From Schizophyllum amplum (Eukaryota > Basidiomycota > Agaricomycetes > Agaricales > Schizophyllaceae), in the NCBI GenBank assembly GCA_007026445.1, contig VDMD01000017.1, positions 248,001 to 312,000 on the forward strand: DNA of 64,000 bases, in the 5' to 3' direction. Positions 23,701 to 34,465 of the stretch are shown one piece after another. Each line of letters begins with the position of its first letter. Position 1 is the stretch's first letter. Both the position numbers and the translations under genes were made by a program. The notes under the pieces are model-generated. The model was not told where the DNA came from. It made no database searches and saw nothing but the letters and a program-made list of their open reading frames with translations.

Positions 23701-24670
23701 ATGGTCGCTCTCCGCATCGCCTCTGCTCTTGCTCTCGCCGCCGCTGCCTCGGCGCGCAAGATGACGGTATGTAGCGACATTGAGTCTTCTATTCGCACTC
23801 ACTGACGGGCTTGCTAGGTCTACAATGCATGCCCCTTCACGATCTGGCCTGCGATGTACACGCCACCGGACATCAACAGCGCCCTCCCGGACCACACCAC
23901 CGGCTGGGAGGCTCCCGCCTGGTCGTCGGTCACCTTCAACGTGCCCGACGACTGGCAATCCGGGCGTATCTGGGTCAGTCGGCATCGTCTCTCGATCTCG
24001 GCGGATAGCTAACTCCTACCAAAGGGCCGTCGCAACTGCGACTTCTCCACCAACCCCGGCCCCAACTCCTGCCTTACCGGTGGCTGCAACGGCGGTCTTG
24101 TCTGCGACCACTACTCTGGCACGGTAAGTCCGCTCATAGCGCGCTGATCATCAGCTTGCTCATGATTTATATAGGGTGTTCCGCCCGCGACACTCGCGGA
24201 GTGGACGATGAACGGCTCCGGCGGGCTTGACAACTACGACGTCTCCCTCGTCGACGGGTACAACCTCCCTATGCGCGTTAGCACCAACGTCGGCTGCCCC
24301 GTCGCCGAGTGCCCTGTCGACCTGGGCCCCAACTGTAAGCCTACTTTCTGTCTACCAGGACATCAACTGATCTCTCTCCGCAGGCCCCGCCGCTAACAAG
24401 GGCCCCTTCGACTCGAGCGGCTTCCCCGTCGGCTGCAAGTCGGACTGCCAGCTCGCATCGGTTCCGTCGAACTCCCCTGCATGCTGCAGCGGCCAGTGGG
24501 CCGGTGGCCCGCAAGACTGCCCGTCGTCGGGCGCGGAGCCGTCGTACTCGTACTTCAAGTCGAACTGCCCGAACGCCTACGGCTACGCGTACGACGAGCC
24601 CTCCGGCACGGCGCTCTGGACCTGCCCGGCCAGCAAGTACGCCGAGTACACGGTCACTTTCTGCCCTTAA
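23701..24670 (+). CDS. Secreted thaumatin-like protein
   Basis: Cell-wall or secreted protein of the thaumatin-like (GH64/TLP) fold; fungal members are linked to beta-glucan binding or hydrolysis. Five exons, 23701-23766, 23818-23973, 24025-24123, 24175-24334 and 24384-24670, give 255 residues. A signal peptide is clear (MVALRIASALALAAAASARK). The mature part begins VYNACPFTIWPAMYT and has the regular Cys spacing of the fold: GRRNCDF, GPNSCLTGGCNGGLVC, NVGCPVAECPVDLGPNC, SDCQLAS, ACCSGQWAGGPQDC, and the closing YTVTFCP. The segment ATLAEWTMNGSGGLDNYDVS corresponds to the A-E-x-x-x...D-x-Y-D-V-S block that holds acidic cleft residues. Intact; the precise substrate is unknown. Confidence 0.93.
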
Positions 24671-25303
24671 GGCGAAGGCTACTACCGGGGTTTGGTACCA
24701 CGTCAAAATGGGTACTTATTTAAGCAGCAGGGTGTATGGAATCATGGGTAAATTATGGATGTAGGGCTACTGCAGTGTACAGAAGAATGGAAAATTCTGT
24801 GCACGAAATAACTGTGACGGTGGAGGCTAACTGCATACTTGACGTGGCTCGTTCGGAGATCAACATTGGCACACGTGACCGTGTGGTTGAGGACAACGTG
24901 AGCTTGTGTCAGTGATTCTGTTGGCAGTGTTTCTGAACTGTGATTTCGAACTGAACAGTGAACACTCGAGCATCCATCCTCGCTTCCCCTGTTATCCTAT
25001 GTAGCGCCCGCCTCATTGGAGGCCATTGCTGAGGCGCAATGTCTTGGACCTATTATCATCGGCATCCACTGGCTTCCCTTATCGTCATCTGCGCCTTCCT
25101 GCGAACACCAAGCACACGAGAAGCCTACCCAGTGATACCTTCTCCAGGAACATGATAATCAACTGCTGGATTACCAGAATGAGCTGTTATCACGAAGAGC
25201 AAGGTTGTCTACACCTCTCAGACTCGTGAAGAGGACAGACAGTGCGTGTACTTGCGAGCAGAAGACGGCATCCTTCTGATCCCCCGCAGTTCGAGCCGTC
25301 AGC
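24671..25303. other. Intergenic, upstream of the amidohydrolase
   Basis: Thaumatin-like 3' UTR followed by the amidohydrolase promoter. No gene, RNA or clear TATA box seen. Confidence 0.5.
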
Positions 25304-28300
25304 ATGGACGGCGCACTCAAGGACCCAGCTATCTCCTGGGGAAGAGAGCATCAACTTTCCTCGCGCCCCAAGCGTACCCGCTTTACCCTCCCTCTCCTGA
25401 TTCTAATCGGTCTCTCGCTCCACTCGTACCTCTACCTTCTTGTCCCAAGCCAGCAGGCCTCGGTACTACGCATCCCCCGTCACGCTGCAACAACGCTTGC
25501 AAAGTGCAAGAACCTCCACGCCGAGCCTGGTCCCCCGCCCAACTTTCACGATCGCGCTACCTCAGATCGCTATGTGCCCGGGACGAAACCCGTCTTGGTC
25601 CGCAATGCGACGCTCTGGACGGGGAACGCGAATGGCACGGAAGTTCTCCACGGCAATCTCTTCCTCGCGGATGGGCTCATCAAGGCCGTCGGCGCCATCC
25701 CGGATACCCTCCTGCACGCGTATGCGGACATCCAGACGCTAGATGCCCTCGGTGCATGGGTGACGCCTGGGTGAGTCGTTATACGGCGCATATATGCGGC
25801 TTCCTGAACTCTAGAACCTAGATTGGTGGATCTGCACTCGCACATGGGTGTCGGAGCGTCGCCTCAGCTCAAGGGTGCTGGTGATACCAACTCGCACGCG
25901 GCTTCGATGCAGCCCTGGTTGCGCTCAATCGACGGGCTGAACACACACGATGAGAGTTATAAACTCGGAATCGCAGGCGGTTTGACCACGGCATTGATCC
26001 TTCCCGGCTCTGCGAACGGGATCGGTATGTATGCGCATATCCTACACGAGCGAAGCAGCTGACGCACTATTACAGGCGGGCAAGCCTTCGCAATCAAGCT
26101 GCGCGAGACGGAGGAGCGGTCGCCAACTGCCATGCTGCTTGAGCCACCGTTTGGTCTGAACGGAAGTGACGTGGACGATAGCATCCCTCCGAGATGGCGG
26201 CAGATGAAGTAGGTCGTGCGCGCCATGTCTTGTACTTCTTTATTCATTATGTTGCAGGCACGCTTGCGGTATGAACATCATTGTAATGCGTTCATCTGTA
26301 CTGACAGTTTGACTGACTAGGCGAGAACCCGTGTGAGTCTCCTTCTTTGCGACATTGGAACCCAGGACTGACGGAGAGACAGCTAGAGTATACTCGCAGA
26401 CGCGAATGGATACCTTCTGGCAGTTCCGCGAGGCATACAACAAGGCCCGCCTTATCAAGGAGGCGCAGGATGAGTACTGCGAGGCCGCGCTGTCCGATCA
26501 GTGGTATCAGTTAGAAGACAAGCCCTTCCCGGAGGACCTGCAATGGGAGGCGTTGGTGGACGTCCTGCGCGGCAAGGTCAAGGTATGTGCATGTGCCTCG
26601 AATATCCTCTTCGTATCCGTCTCACCGAAGAATAGGTTCAGACGCACTGCTACGAGGCGGTCGACCTTGATGACTTCGTCCGCGTATGTGAACATGATTG
26701 GCGCTTGATATCCTGCTGACGCGTCGTACAGCTCACGAACGAGTTTAAGTTCCAGGTTGCGGCTTTTCATCACGCCCACGAGACCTACCTCGTCCCCGAT
26801 GTTCTGAAGAGGGCTTATGGTGAGGATGCGTATCGCTCGGTGATGTTGTGCTCACCCAACGTCGTGCAGGTCGTCCACCCGCTTCGGCTATCTTTGCCGC
26901 ATTTTCCAGGTGCCTTTTACTTCGCTTTCTGCTACCGCATGTAACTGACGTGCTTCAGGTATAAGCGCGAAGCGTATCGACACTCTGAGTTCGCCGCACG
27001 AATCTTGAACGATGCCGGCTTGAGGGTCGTGCTCAAGAGCGATCATAGTGGTGTGGTCTCGAGATACCTCCTTCATGAAGCACAGCAGGTGAGTACATCC
27101 CCATTGCTATACCTTCCACGCTGACGAGGTGTTAGGTATACTACTTCGGACTCCCAGAAAACGTCGCGCTGGCGAGCGTCATGTCTACCCCGGCAGAGGT
27201 CATGGGCATGGACCATCGCATCGGGTTCCTCAGGCCGGCATATGACGCGGGTAAGGACTGCCTCGACATCGAACGAGAACGTACTCATCGGTCTCTTCCC
27301 AGATGTCGTCGTTTGGGACAGTCATCCGCTACAGATAGGTGCCACACCAACCCAGGTGCTCGTTGATGGAGTCGCGCAGTTCGAGCAGTCGGTCATAGTG
27401 TCCAAGAATGATAGCCTTCAGTCCGTGCCGGCGGTACCGGACTGGACAGCAGAAGCATATGAGGCGGTTGCTCATGAGGGCTTGCCGCCGCTGGCGCCAG
27501 AGGGACTCAAAGACAAAGCAGTGCTCTTCACGAATGTCCGCGAAGTCATCGGCATCACAGGTGCTGTCGTTACAGCAGAAAGGGACGTTGCGGGTATGAC
27601 CAGCATCGTTGCACGCGGCGGGGAAATTGTATGCATGGGCCCTCTTTGTCTGCGGTCGGCGGATGCAGTCGGCGCCCGCGTCGTGGACCTCGAGGGGGGT
27701 GCGCTTTGTCCTGGCTTTGTGACCTTCGGCGCGCCCGTCGGGCTTGCCGAAATACCCTCGGACTCGAGCACGGCAGATGGACCGGTCGGCGAGGCTGGAG
27801 CTGTGGTGCCGCGAGCCGCGGATGGCCTGCTGTTCGGCACTAGGGACGCGCTGTGAGTACATTTCGACGTACGCAAGGAAGAATGCAACGGCTGATAGAG
27901 ATCCGCTTTCTTCGTCTTTCTCTCTCTTTCTTTCTCTTTCTCTTCTTGACAGGCTGGCCTACCATCACGGTGTCACGCGCGGAATCGTCGCACCTCAAGG
28001 CGGGGGCCTTGTCTCAGGTCTCAGCGTGGCTTTCTCTTTTGGTGCACAGAACAAGGCGGATGAGGGGTCCATCGGACAATCGATCGCGGCGCTGCACGTG
28101 GACGTAAGCATGAAGGCGGTCGAGAGCGTGAGCACACAGATCGCGCGTCTTCGCGCACTCTTGAATGCGGGGAAGAAAGACGGAGAGCTAGGGGTATACG
28201 CGACGAAGGTGATGGAGGTGAGCGATACGGGCTGCGCTGATTTGAAGACTGCTGATGGCATGAACTTTCAGGGTACGATCCCGCTCGTCATAAAAGCACA

Positions 28301-28921
28301 TAGCGCAGATGTAATTGCGACGCTGCTCGAGATGAAGGCCGAAGTCGAGGCCGAGACGGGGAAGAGGTTCATGATGACCATCGCTGGTGGGACGGAGGCG
28401 CACCTTGTCGCTCGGCAGCTCGCGGCGGCGGATGTGGGTGTTGTAGTGCTATCGCCGCGGTCGTTCCCATACGACTGGGAGAGGAGGAGGATGTGAGTAT
28501 TGCGTTGCTGCTCGGCAGGCGGGCGGCTCACGTTCATGTCAGCCTGTCGGGACCACCTTTGAGCAAGGACAGCAACGTCATGGCTTTGTTGGAGGCGGGC
28601 GTCACGGTGGCGGTGGGACCTCATGGCGCGGGTGGGCCCAGCAGCTGGGGTGTCCGGAACATGCGGTTCGATTTGATCTGGGTACGCGGGTGCCCTCGTG
28701 TAACGCCACCGATCACTGAGCGCCCTTAGGTCATGCTGGAGAGCGGCGGGAGGCTGTCAAAGACGGCCGCTCTGGCGCTGGCGTCGACGAACGTGGAGAA
28801 GTTGCTGGGCGTCGAGCCTAGCGGCGATCTTGTCGCCACTCGCGGTGGGGGGATGCTCGACTTTGGGAGCAAGGTGGTGGGCGTGGTCTCGCCGAAGAGG
28901 GGAGTGGTTGATATATTATGA
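25304..28921 (+). CDS. Membrane-anchored amidohydrolase-superfamily protein, 16 exons
   Basis: Large fungal amidohydrolase with metal-site pattern DLHSHMG at the start of the barrel; the reaction is unknown. Exons are 25304-25770, 25822-26024, 26076-26208, 26258-26268, 26321-26332, 26383-26582, 26636-26683, 26732-26819, 26870-26909, 26959-27088, 27136-27250, 27303-27852, 27953-28217, 28272-28492, 28543-28681 and 28730-28921, giving 937 residues. After an arginine-rich start, FTLPLLILIGLSLHSYLYLL (residues 27-46) is one membrane helix, so a type II anchor is likely. KVQTHCYEAVD, VAAFHHAHETYLVPD and VLKSDHSG supply further His and Asp candidates for the metal site, and YDADVVVWDSHPL is a typical late amidohydrolase block. 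A second half (from about residue 540) repeats the general layout, including DLEGGALCPGFVTFG. Exons 4 and 5 are microexons of 11 and 12 bp. Confidence 0.87.
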
Positions 28922-29439
28922 GGTTCCTTCCTTTGTCCCTCTACCTCGAGGCAACGGTTTGGTGAAAGCGGGCCTTTCGCCCTGGCCTCGTGCATGGCTG
29001 GCATACTTAGGCTTTACAGGCTGCAGCATATAAAGAAGTTGAAAGAGGACAGAGCGAATGCCTGAGCCCACTGATACAGGCTACATGAAATAATGCGACA
29101 CGATTCGACGATGAGATTTCAGTAAGTATTCGGTACTCAGTACTACTCAGGACCCACGTGAACCGCGCTGTTTGTGTCGAGACATAAGCGGTAAATCACT
29201 TACCTTTTACGTACCGTGATCACTGATAACATGATGTGAGATCGTCTGTTCCCACCCCGCATCATGTTCATATTGGCGCGACGTACCCAACGTCCCGCCC
29301 GGCGCCTTTGTACTGGCCGTCACGACCACCTTTGTTACGCTCTTTGTGCGATGAGTATAAAGTTAGAGCCCTTGGGGCCATGGCATGCAATCTCCTTGCC
29401 CCCGACTCCCAAGCGACCACTGTGCTAGCTTGCTAGAGG
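28922..29439. other. Intergenic, upstream of HMG-box gene 2
   Basis: Amidohydrolase 3' UTR and the promoter of the next gene. ATGAGTATAAAGTTAGAG near 29350 contains a TATAAAG box about 80 bp before the chosen start. No gene seen. Confidence 0.5.
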
Positions 29440-30785
29440 ATGCCTGTCCACCGGTCGACGTCGACCTTGTTTGCTGGCCGCCATGCGCGTAAGGGTAACT
29501 CTGCCTCTTGTTGTACTTCCTCTCCTCGCTGACCTCATCCTCCCTAGCTTTGGGTCCTCCGTGCCTTCTTGGCCAATCGAGCCGCCTCTCAGTAGTCCCC
29601 AAGGACGACTCTCATGTCAAGCGCTCACCGAACAAGTTCATGTTGTTTCGGTCGGATTTCATTCGAACCGAGGAGGGTTCGAAGCTTCAGGTTCAAAACA
29701 GCAAAGCTGCATCGGTCGCGTGGAACGCCAAGTCCGACGAGGAGAAGGAGCCGTACCGTGAGGAAGCGCGCAGGCTGAAGGCCGAGCTCTACGCGAAACA
29801 TCCAAACTTCCAGTGGAACAAGCCCGCGTCACAGCGCAAGACAAAGGCTACCTCGAAGAAGGCCAAGCCGGCGGTGGGAGCGTCGAAGGCTGTCGCGAAG
29901 ACGAACAGACGGTCGACGCGGCCGGGCTCGTCCGTCGCCAACCGTGACTTCGGTCCCTCTGGCCATCAGCATGTCGACGACTCTCCGCCGTCGCCGCTCT
30001 ACGACTTCCTCGTGCCTTATGGCTGGGCTGCCGAGCTGACGTCCGACGTGGCTACTGACTTGCCGCCGAGAGAAGAGGTATGTGCTTTTCTGATCCTGGC
30101 TGCGTACACGGACTCATTGTCGTCAGGTGACGCAGCCGCTGGACGCGTCGTCGAACGTCGTTGCGCAAGGTTGCAGAGGATACGACCAAGCCGACGCCTT
30201 GGAGGATCCGAAGATGTATACCGAGGGCGTGCAGGCCTGCGTCAGCATCGACGCTCATGGATTGATGCACGGCCAGACACCTCTCTACGGCGGCACTGCC
30301 ACCGTGCATGGATGGAGCGACAACGCGTCGTTCCCTTCCGCTCCCGCCCCGAACGCGACCAACTTCTCCGCCCAGGTGAGTCACTTCCTCGTTGCTGCGC
30401 GCATCTCGTCCCTGACCCTGCTTATCAGTTCGGGAGCCAGCCCAATGGAACGATGTCCTGGCCGCCCGCTCCCGACGCAGCGCCTGCTCTGACGGCAGAG
30501 GACAGGCGCTTTTGGGCATCTCAGCCCTTGCCCGCCTACGAAGGTGGCGAAGGGCACGTGACCGATGAGGAGCGCGCGCTTGCCGAGATGATCTTCGCGC
30601 CTGCCGGGCTCGAGGCCTTCGGCGCGACGCCTCCCGCCTCGGCCTTCCGTCGTGGTCCGGCTTCGCCTGCGTATGCTCAGGCGCCTCTGCTGTCCCAAGC
30701 AGGGTGGGCGGCGGGTGGCGCGTTCTACGAGCATCGCCGCGCTATCGCGCACGACTTGTACTGGTGCGATCCATATGCGATGTAA
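29440..30785 (+). CDS. HMG-box protein 2
   Basis: Predicted nuclear DNA-binding protein of the sequence-specific HMG-box type. Four exons, 29440-29488, 29593-30077, 30127-30375 and 30429-30785, give 379 residues. The first exon (MPVHRSTSTLFAGRHA) was chosen because it joins in frame to LVPKDDSHVKRSPNKFM and matches the start of HMG-box protein 1. The box spans about residues 25-93: VKRSPNKFMLFRSDFIR, NSKAASVAWNAKSDEEKEPY, REEARRLKAELYAKHPNFQW. A Lys/Arg-rich stretch (TKATSKKAKPAVGASKAVAK) follows and could serve nuclear import. The rest is low-complexity, rich in Pro, Ala and Gly, ending HDLYWCDPYAM. The start is less certain than the rest, since another ATG further downstream is possible. 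Confidence 0.8.
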
Positions 30786-31329
30786 ATCTGTACGCGAACT
30801 TGAACTGTACACGACCTTCATGAACGATACGAGAACATTATGCATGATGTATACGGGCCTCTTCGATGGACGATGTTACCAAATGATGATAGATACCCTT
30901 ATGTTTCCCTTTACTTCCCTTTTATCTCATGTCCGGGCTTTACCAAGGTTGTGGCAGTAGCTAGACTACTGTGGCGTGTGGCGGTCTCCGGGTTCTGTAC
31001 TTGACTATAACTAGTGCACCGTAGCGTATCGTTATGTGAATGACGATTTGATATGGGGCAATTGTTAGGTTCGAATTGTAGCTGAGTTTCACCAAGTTGC
31101 TCAGCTGTATTGTCGGGCTTCGCCGCGCCTCTTGCTCGTCGTCTTGAGCGGCCACGACATCCGGGTACAAGAATGTGGTCTTCCGCAGCCGACATCCACG
31201 CAAATCAGACTGTGTTGTTCGAACCTCATGTCCTCAAAACGAAGACCTGCGCAATGGCGAATAATAACAACGATTGATTCTCCTTAAATACCCGTTGATA
31301 ATTTAAAACTAAAGTCGTAAAGCCATCGC
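30786..31329. other. Intergenic between convergent HMG-box gene 2 and the glycopeptide-type gene
   Basis: Shared 3' sequence of convergent genes, AT-rich. No coding potential supported. Confidence 0.5.
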
Positions 31330-32010
31330 TTAGCAGAAGGTGATCTCGATGTTGACCTATGGGCATTGTCAGCCATCCGCCCGTGGTGGTGAGGTATACA
31401 GATAGCTTACGTCGTTGACAGTGCACTGGACCTGGGCACCGTAGTCGTCAGTGACGTGGAACGCCTCGGCGCAGTCCGCGGACGCGCAAGTCTTGCCCTG
31501 GCCGTCACAGCCGTTCTTGTAACTATCGCACTTGGTCAGGACTGCCAACATACAAGGCAAACCGGAGGCAACTCACGCAAAGCCGACAGGGGTCGAGTAG
31601 GTGTGGGGCGGGATGAGCGAAACGTCCGCGCTGCTGACACCGCCGTTGATGAGAGTGAGCTCCATCAACGAGCAGTTCTCGCCGGACGCGCCGCAGGAGC
31701 CGTCCTGGAGGTAGCTGACAGAAGTGTCAGGATTCCATTGCAACGGACGCGCTCAGATGATTGGGAACTCACGCAATGACCGCCGTGGCAGGGCCGTTGA
31801 AGGTGAACGGGCCACCGCCCGAGTTCTTCTGCTGGAAGTTCTGGAAGACAACAGGCTGCGGAGGAGAGCCATGTCAGCGAGCCTATCCCGACTGAAGAAC
31901 AACCGAAAGCGTACCTCGCCCTTGCCGCACTTGTTGTTGAAAGAGATCGTGTGCGACTCAGCGGCGACGAGCGCGGCACCGGCGAAGAGAGCGAGAGTCT
32001 TGGCGAACAT
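31330..32010 (-). CDS. Small secreted glycopeptide-type, Cys-rich protein
   Basis: Secreted protein related to the small basidiomycete 'glycopeptide' proteins, which are distant relatives of the thaumatin fold; role unknown. Five exons on the minus strand, 32010-31915, 31855-31773, 31714-31577, 31522-31411 and 31356-31330, give 151 residues. The signal peptide is MFAKTLALFAGAALVAAE. The mature part starts SHTISFNNKCGKGE and carries QDGSCGASGENCSLMELTL, the block DVSLIPPHTYSTPVGFAY, then KNGCDGQGKTCASADC, and closes QVQCTVNDVNIEITFC. Eight to nine Cys suggest four disulphides. All joins keep frame. TATATAAG lies on the minus strand about 90 bp upstream. Confidence 0.88.
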
Positions 32011-32098
32011 GTTGATAAAGCGTGGAAAGGAAGGAAAGTAGTGGAGGGGCAGTAAGGGAATGAAGTGAGAATGGAGAATGGGCACCTCCCGACCTTTG

Positions 32099-32106
32099 CT
32101 TATATA
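32099..32106 (-). promoter_or_regulatory. TATA box of the glycopeptide-type gene
   Basis: TATATAAG on the minus strand, about 90 bp upstream of the ATG at 32010. Confidence 0.6.
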
Positions 32107-32967
32107 CGTTCTGTCGACGGAATGCGCAGGCCGGATCCTGCACGCCGGCACGTAGAGCCCTCTTGCTAGACGAACGGCCGCAATGATCAATCAGAGGCAA
32201 CGTCAGGGTAACGTGCAGTCAGAAAATATCCCAAACGCGAGCCGCCTGGTGCACTCGCTGAAGTCAATGCAGGGTCGACCGTCCTGCTATAGTATACATT
32301 CAGAGTTGATGAGACAAGTAGAAAGGCGATGTATTCCATTGATATCGAAGGCGGGAGCGTACAAGTACCCTCAACGGTAGCGACTTGTTGACAATGCTGG
32401 CTGGTACTAGCGATCTGGCGTGGTGTTTTCAGCGACGCACGAAAGTGCATGACTGGCCGAGTCAGTCATCACTAGGCTGGCGTATATCCAGAGTTGGCAA
32501 GGAGTTGCCGGAGGCCAGCAGCGAGCCGAGTCGTGAGCAAGAGTAAGGTGGAGGATCTGCGGAAGACGCTCCACAACGATATGGGCGTGCGCTGGACGTG
32601 CTGTTGCGGGCGTAACGTCCCATCAGAGTTTGACGCTCCGACCGACGACAAGACGTGAGTGTCTCCGCTCCTGCCGGGGTCGGAGGAGCATTTCGGACAA
32701 CTCGAGCCATTCGTGTGGAGCGTTGAAAACTTCAGAGATTCAGAAGTCGGGGAACGACTGCCTCGGGAGGCTGACTGCGGCCATACTTAAATGCGCATGG
32801 ACATGGAAGTTACCGAACAAGAGCAAGCGTGACCATCACTCTGCAGACGTGTGACGAGTGAATCGTTTATTCTCCCATTCTCTCAACGTTCTGAATCTCT
32901 TGCGCACAGGGCGAAACCTCCTTCGTGCATTCCCATGGCCATTCTCGCGACAGCAAGAGCAAAAAGA
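32107..32967. other. Intergenic, no gene seen
   Basis: Promoter side of the glycopeptide-type gene and flank of a tRNA gene. No supported coding region. Confidence 0.5.
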
Positions 32968-33056
32968 GGGCCTGACCGGGAATTGAACCCGGGACCTCCT
33001 CGATGAGTGCAGTGGAATTGCCCTAACAAGGAATCATACTACTAGACCATCAGGCC
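32968..33056 (-). tRNA. tRNA-Pro (AGG), 17-nt intron
   Basis: Minus strand. The acceptor arms GGCCTGA and TCAGGCC pair fully. The D-arm is GTC/GAT around TAGTAGTAT and the anticodon stem is CCTTG with CGAGG (one G-U pair). The loop starts TTAGGG, giving anticodon AGG, and the excess in the loop is a 17-nt intron after the usual position 37. The T-arm is CCGGG-TTCAATT-CCCGG. The discriminator is C. A and B boxes are intact. Confidence 0.93.
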
Positions 33057-33766
33057 TTGAAGGAGTGGTACGCATATGAAGGTGTCAACCCTACAGACTA
33101 TCCACAACTGCGGACCTCTCGCCGCCGATCGCCCATCCATACACTCCCGCTCCCTCGTCCTGGTCCACGAGCACATGCGGCCTCTCACCGCTGTAAGCCG
33201 TTGGTAAGCCGCGTTCTTACGCGCCGGCACCCTCATTCGATTGGCTCGACACAATCCGTGCGCAAGTCTCGGCACGGCATCGTCTCTAAGCTAGGATGCT
33301 TTACTGGCTCGTTATGCGTCCAGGACAAGATCGGCACGAACGATGGTACTGACCGGCGCATCGATCGCAGAGAACGTCCGTCGCCATCAAGACGAGCTCA
33401 TCACGAACTGCATGAACCCCCACATCCTACTCGCCCGTCAAGCCTCTGAAGGCTTCGGCATCGAGGGCTCCGCCTACACTGTTCGGCTACTTACTCCCCA
33501 CGCTCCTCTGGACGCCTTGAAAAGTCATGCGACTTCTGCGCGGCTACCACGTCACGCTCTACGCCCTCGACTGCACTTAGAATTCCCTTCAATTAGTCCA
33601 GCCTAAAATCGTCATGCTGCTGGCCTGCGTGATTATTGCTGTCACTGTATGATGAAGTCCGTCGGCAGTCAAGGGCAAAGGGTGGAGTGCAGCATGCAAG
33701 GCAAGGCTGGAGAGCAGCAACGTGCAATGCGACCGACTATCGCAGTCGATAATAGCTGCAAAAAGA
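33057..33766. other. Intergenic between two tRNA-Pro genes
   Basis: An open stretch at 33343-33530 has fair amino-acid composition but no start context, splice partners or known domain. I do not call it a gene. Confidence 0.45.
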
Positions 33767-33869
33767 GGGCCCAACCGGGAATTGAACCCGGGACCCCGTG
33801 CAACTATCCCCATGGAGTGGGGTGGCGGTAAAGCCCGAAGCACGTATCATACTACTAGACCATTGGGCC
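33767..33869 (-). tRNA. tRNA-Pro (CGG), 31-nt intron
   Basis: Minus strand. Acceptor GGCCCAA pairs with TTGGGCC, anticodon stem CGTGC with GCACG, and the loop TTCGGGC gives anticodon CGG. The loop is enlarged by an intron of about 31 nt that contains a CCCCA/TGGGG inverted repeat. T-arm CCGGG-TTCAATT-CCCGG. The D-arm matches the two AGG genes in this window. Confidence 0.92.
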
Positions 33870-34329
33870 GGTACTTTGCCTTCAACTTTTCATTCTATTT
33901 GCCTTTCCGCCCTTGCCCACACTTTGGAAGACTGATCCGACCCTCGTCACTCTTCCCAGACGTTCACCTTCTTCACAGGTTCTCTGCTCTCCTCGCGGCG
34001 CGGACTTGGCAAATGTGATACCTACACGTTACGCTCTCGAACTGCAACGACCCCAACGTCGTCTCCAGTGTCGCTGGCACCTGAAAAAAAACTATTTCCA
34101 TGCAGATCGCAAACAAGGGACATGACCCCGCCGTGACCGACAACAGCGCCTTCACTGGCACATTGGAATGCAAACCCCATATAAGGACATCCGACCGCGA
34201 CCTAAAGGAAAATGCAGAGGTCACAGCACTACATGCTCCCAAAAGGTCTGGGTTAATGCCACTTGCCGCGTCCCACCCCGCCTTTGTGGTGACCCTCAAT
34301 ACCATTTATGACCGGCGTGCACCTTTGCT
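33870..34329. other. Intergenic, upstream of 34466 gene
   Basis: No gene seen. The last part is the promoter of the following gene. Confidence 0.45.
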
Positions 34330-34336
34330 TATAAAG
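34330..34336 (+). promoter_or_regulatory. TATA box upstream of the 34466 gene
   Basis: TATAAAG about 130 bp before the ATG at 34466. Confidence 0.45.
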
Positions 34337-34465
34337 AGCTACGGTCCGCCGGGGTGGCTCTCTATCTCTTTGCTTGCTCTCAGCTTGCCAGTCGCATAGC
34401 CTAGCAAACTCAGCCTCATACTCGATATCACCCTTCTACACCTTTGCGAATATCCGCACGACAAA

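Noticed and set aside
21219..30785. HMG-box genes as a mating-type locus
   Set aside because: Basidiomycete mating loci usually carry homeodomain pairs or pheromone receptors, none of which is seen here.
33343..33606. Open frame with protein-like composition between two tRNA genes
   Set aside because: No splice-linked partners, no recognisable domain and a frame that soon turns low-quality.
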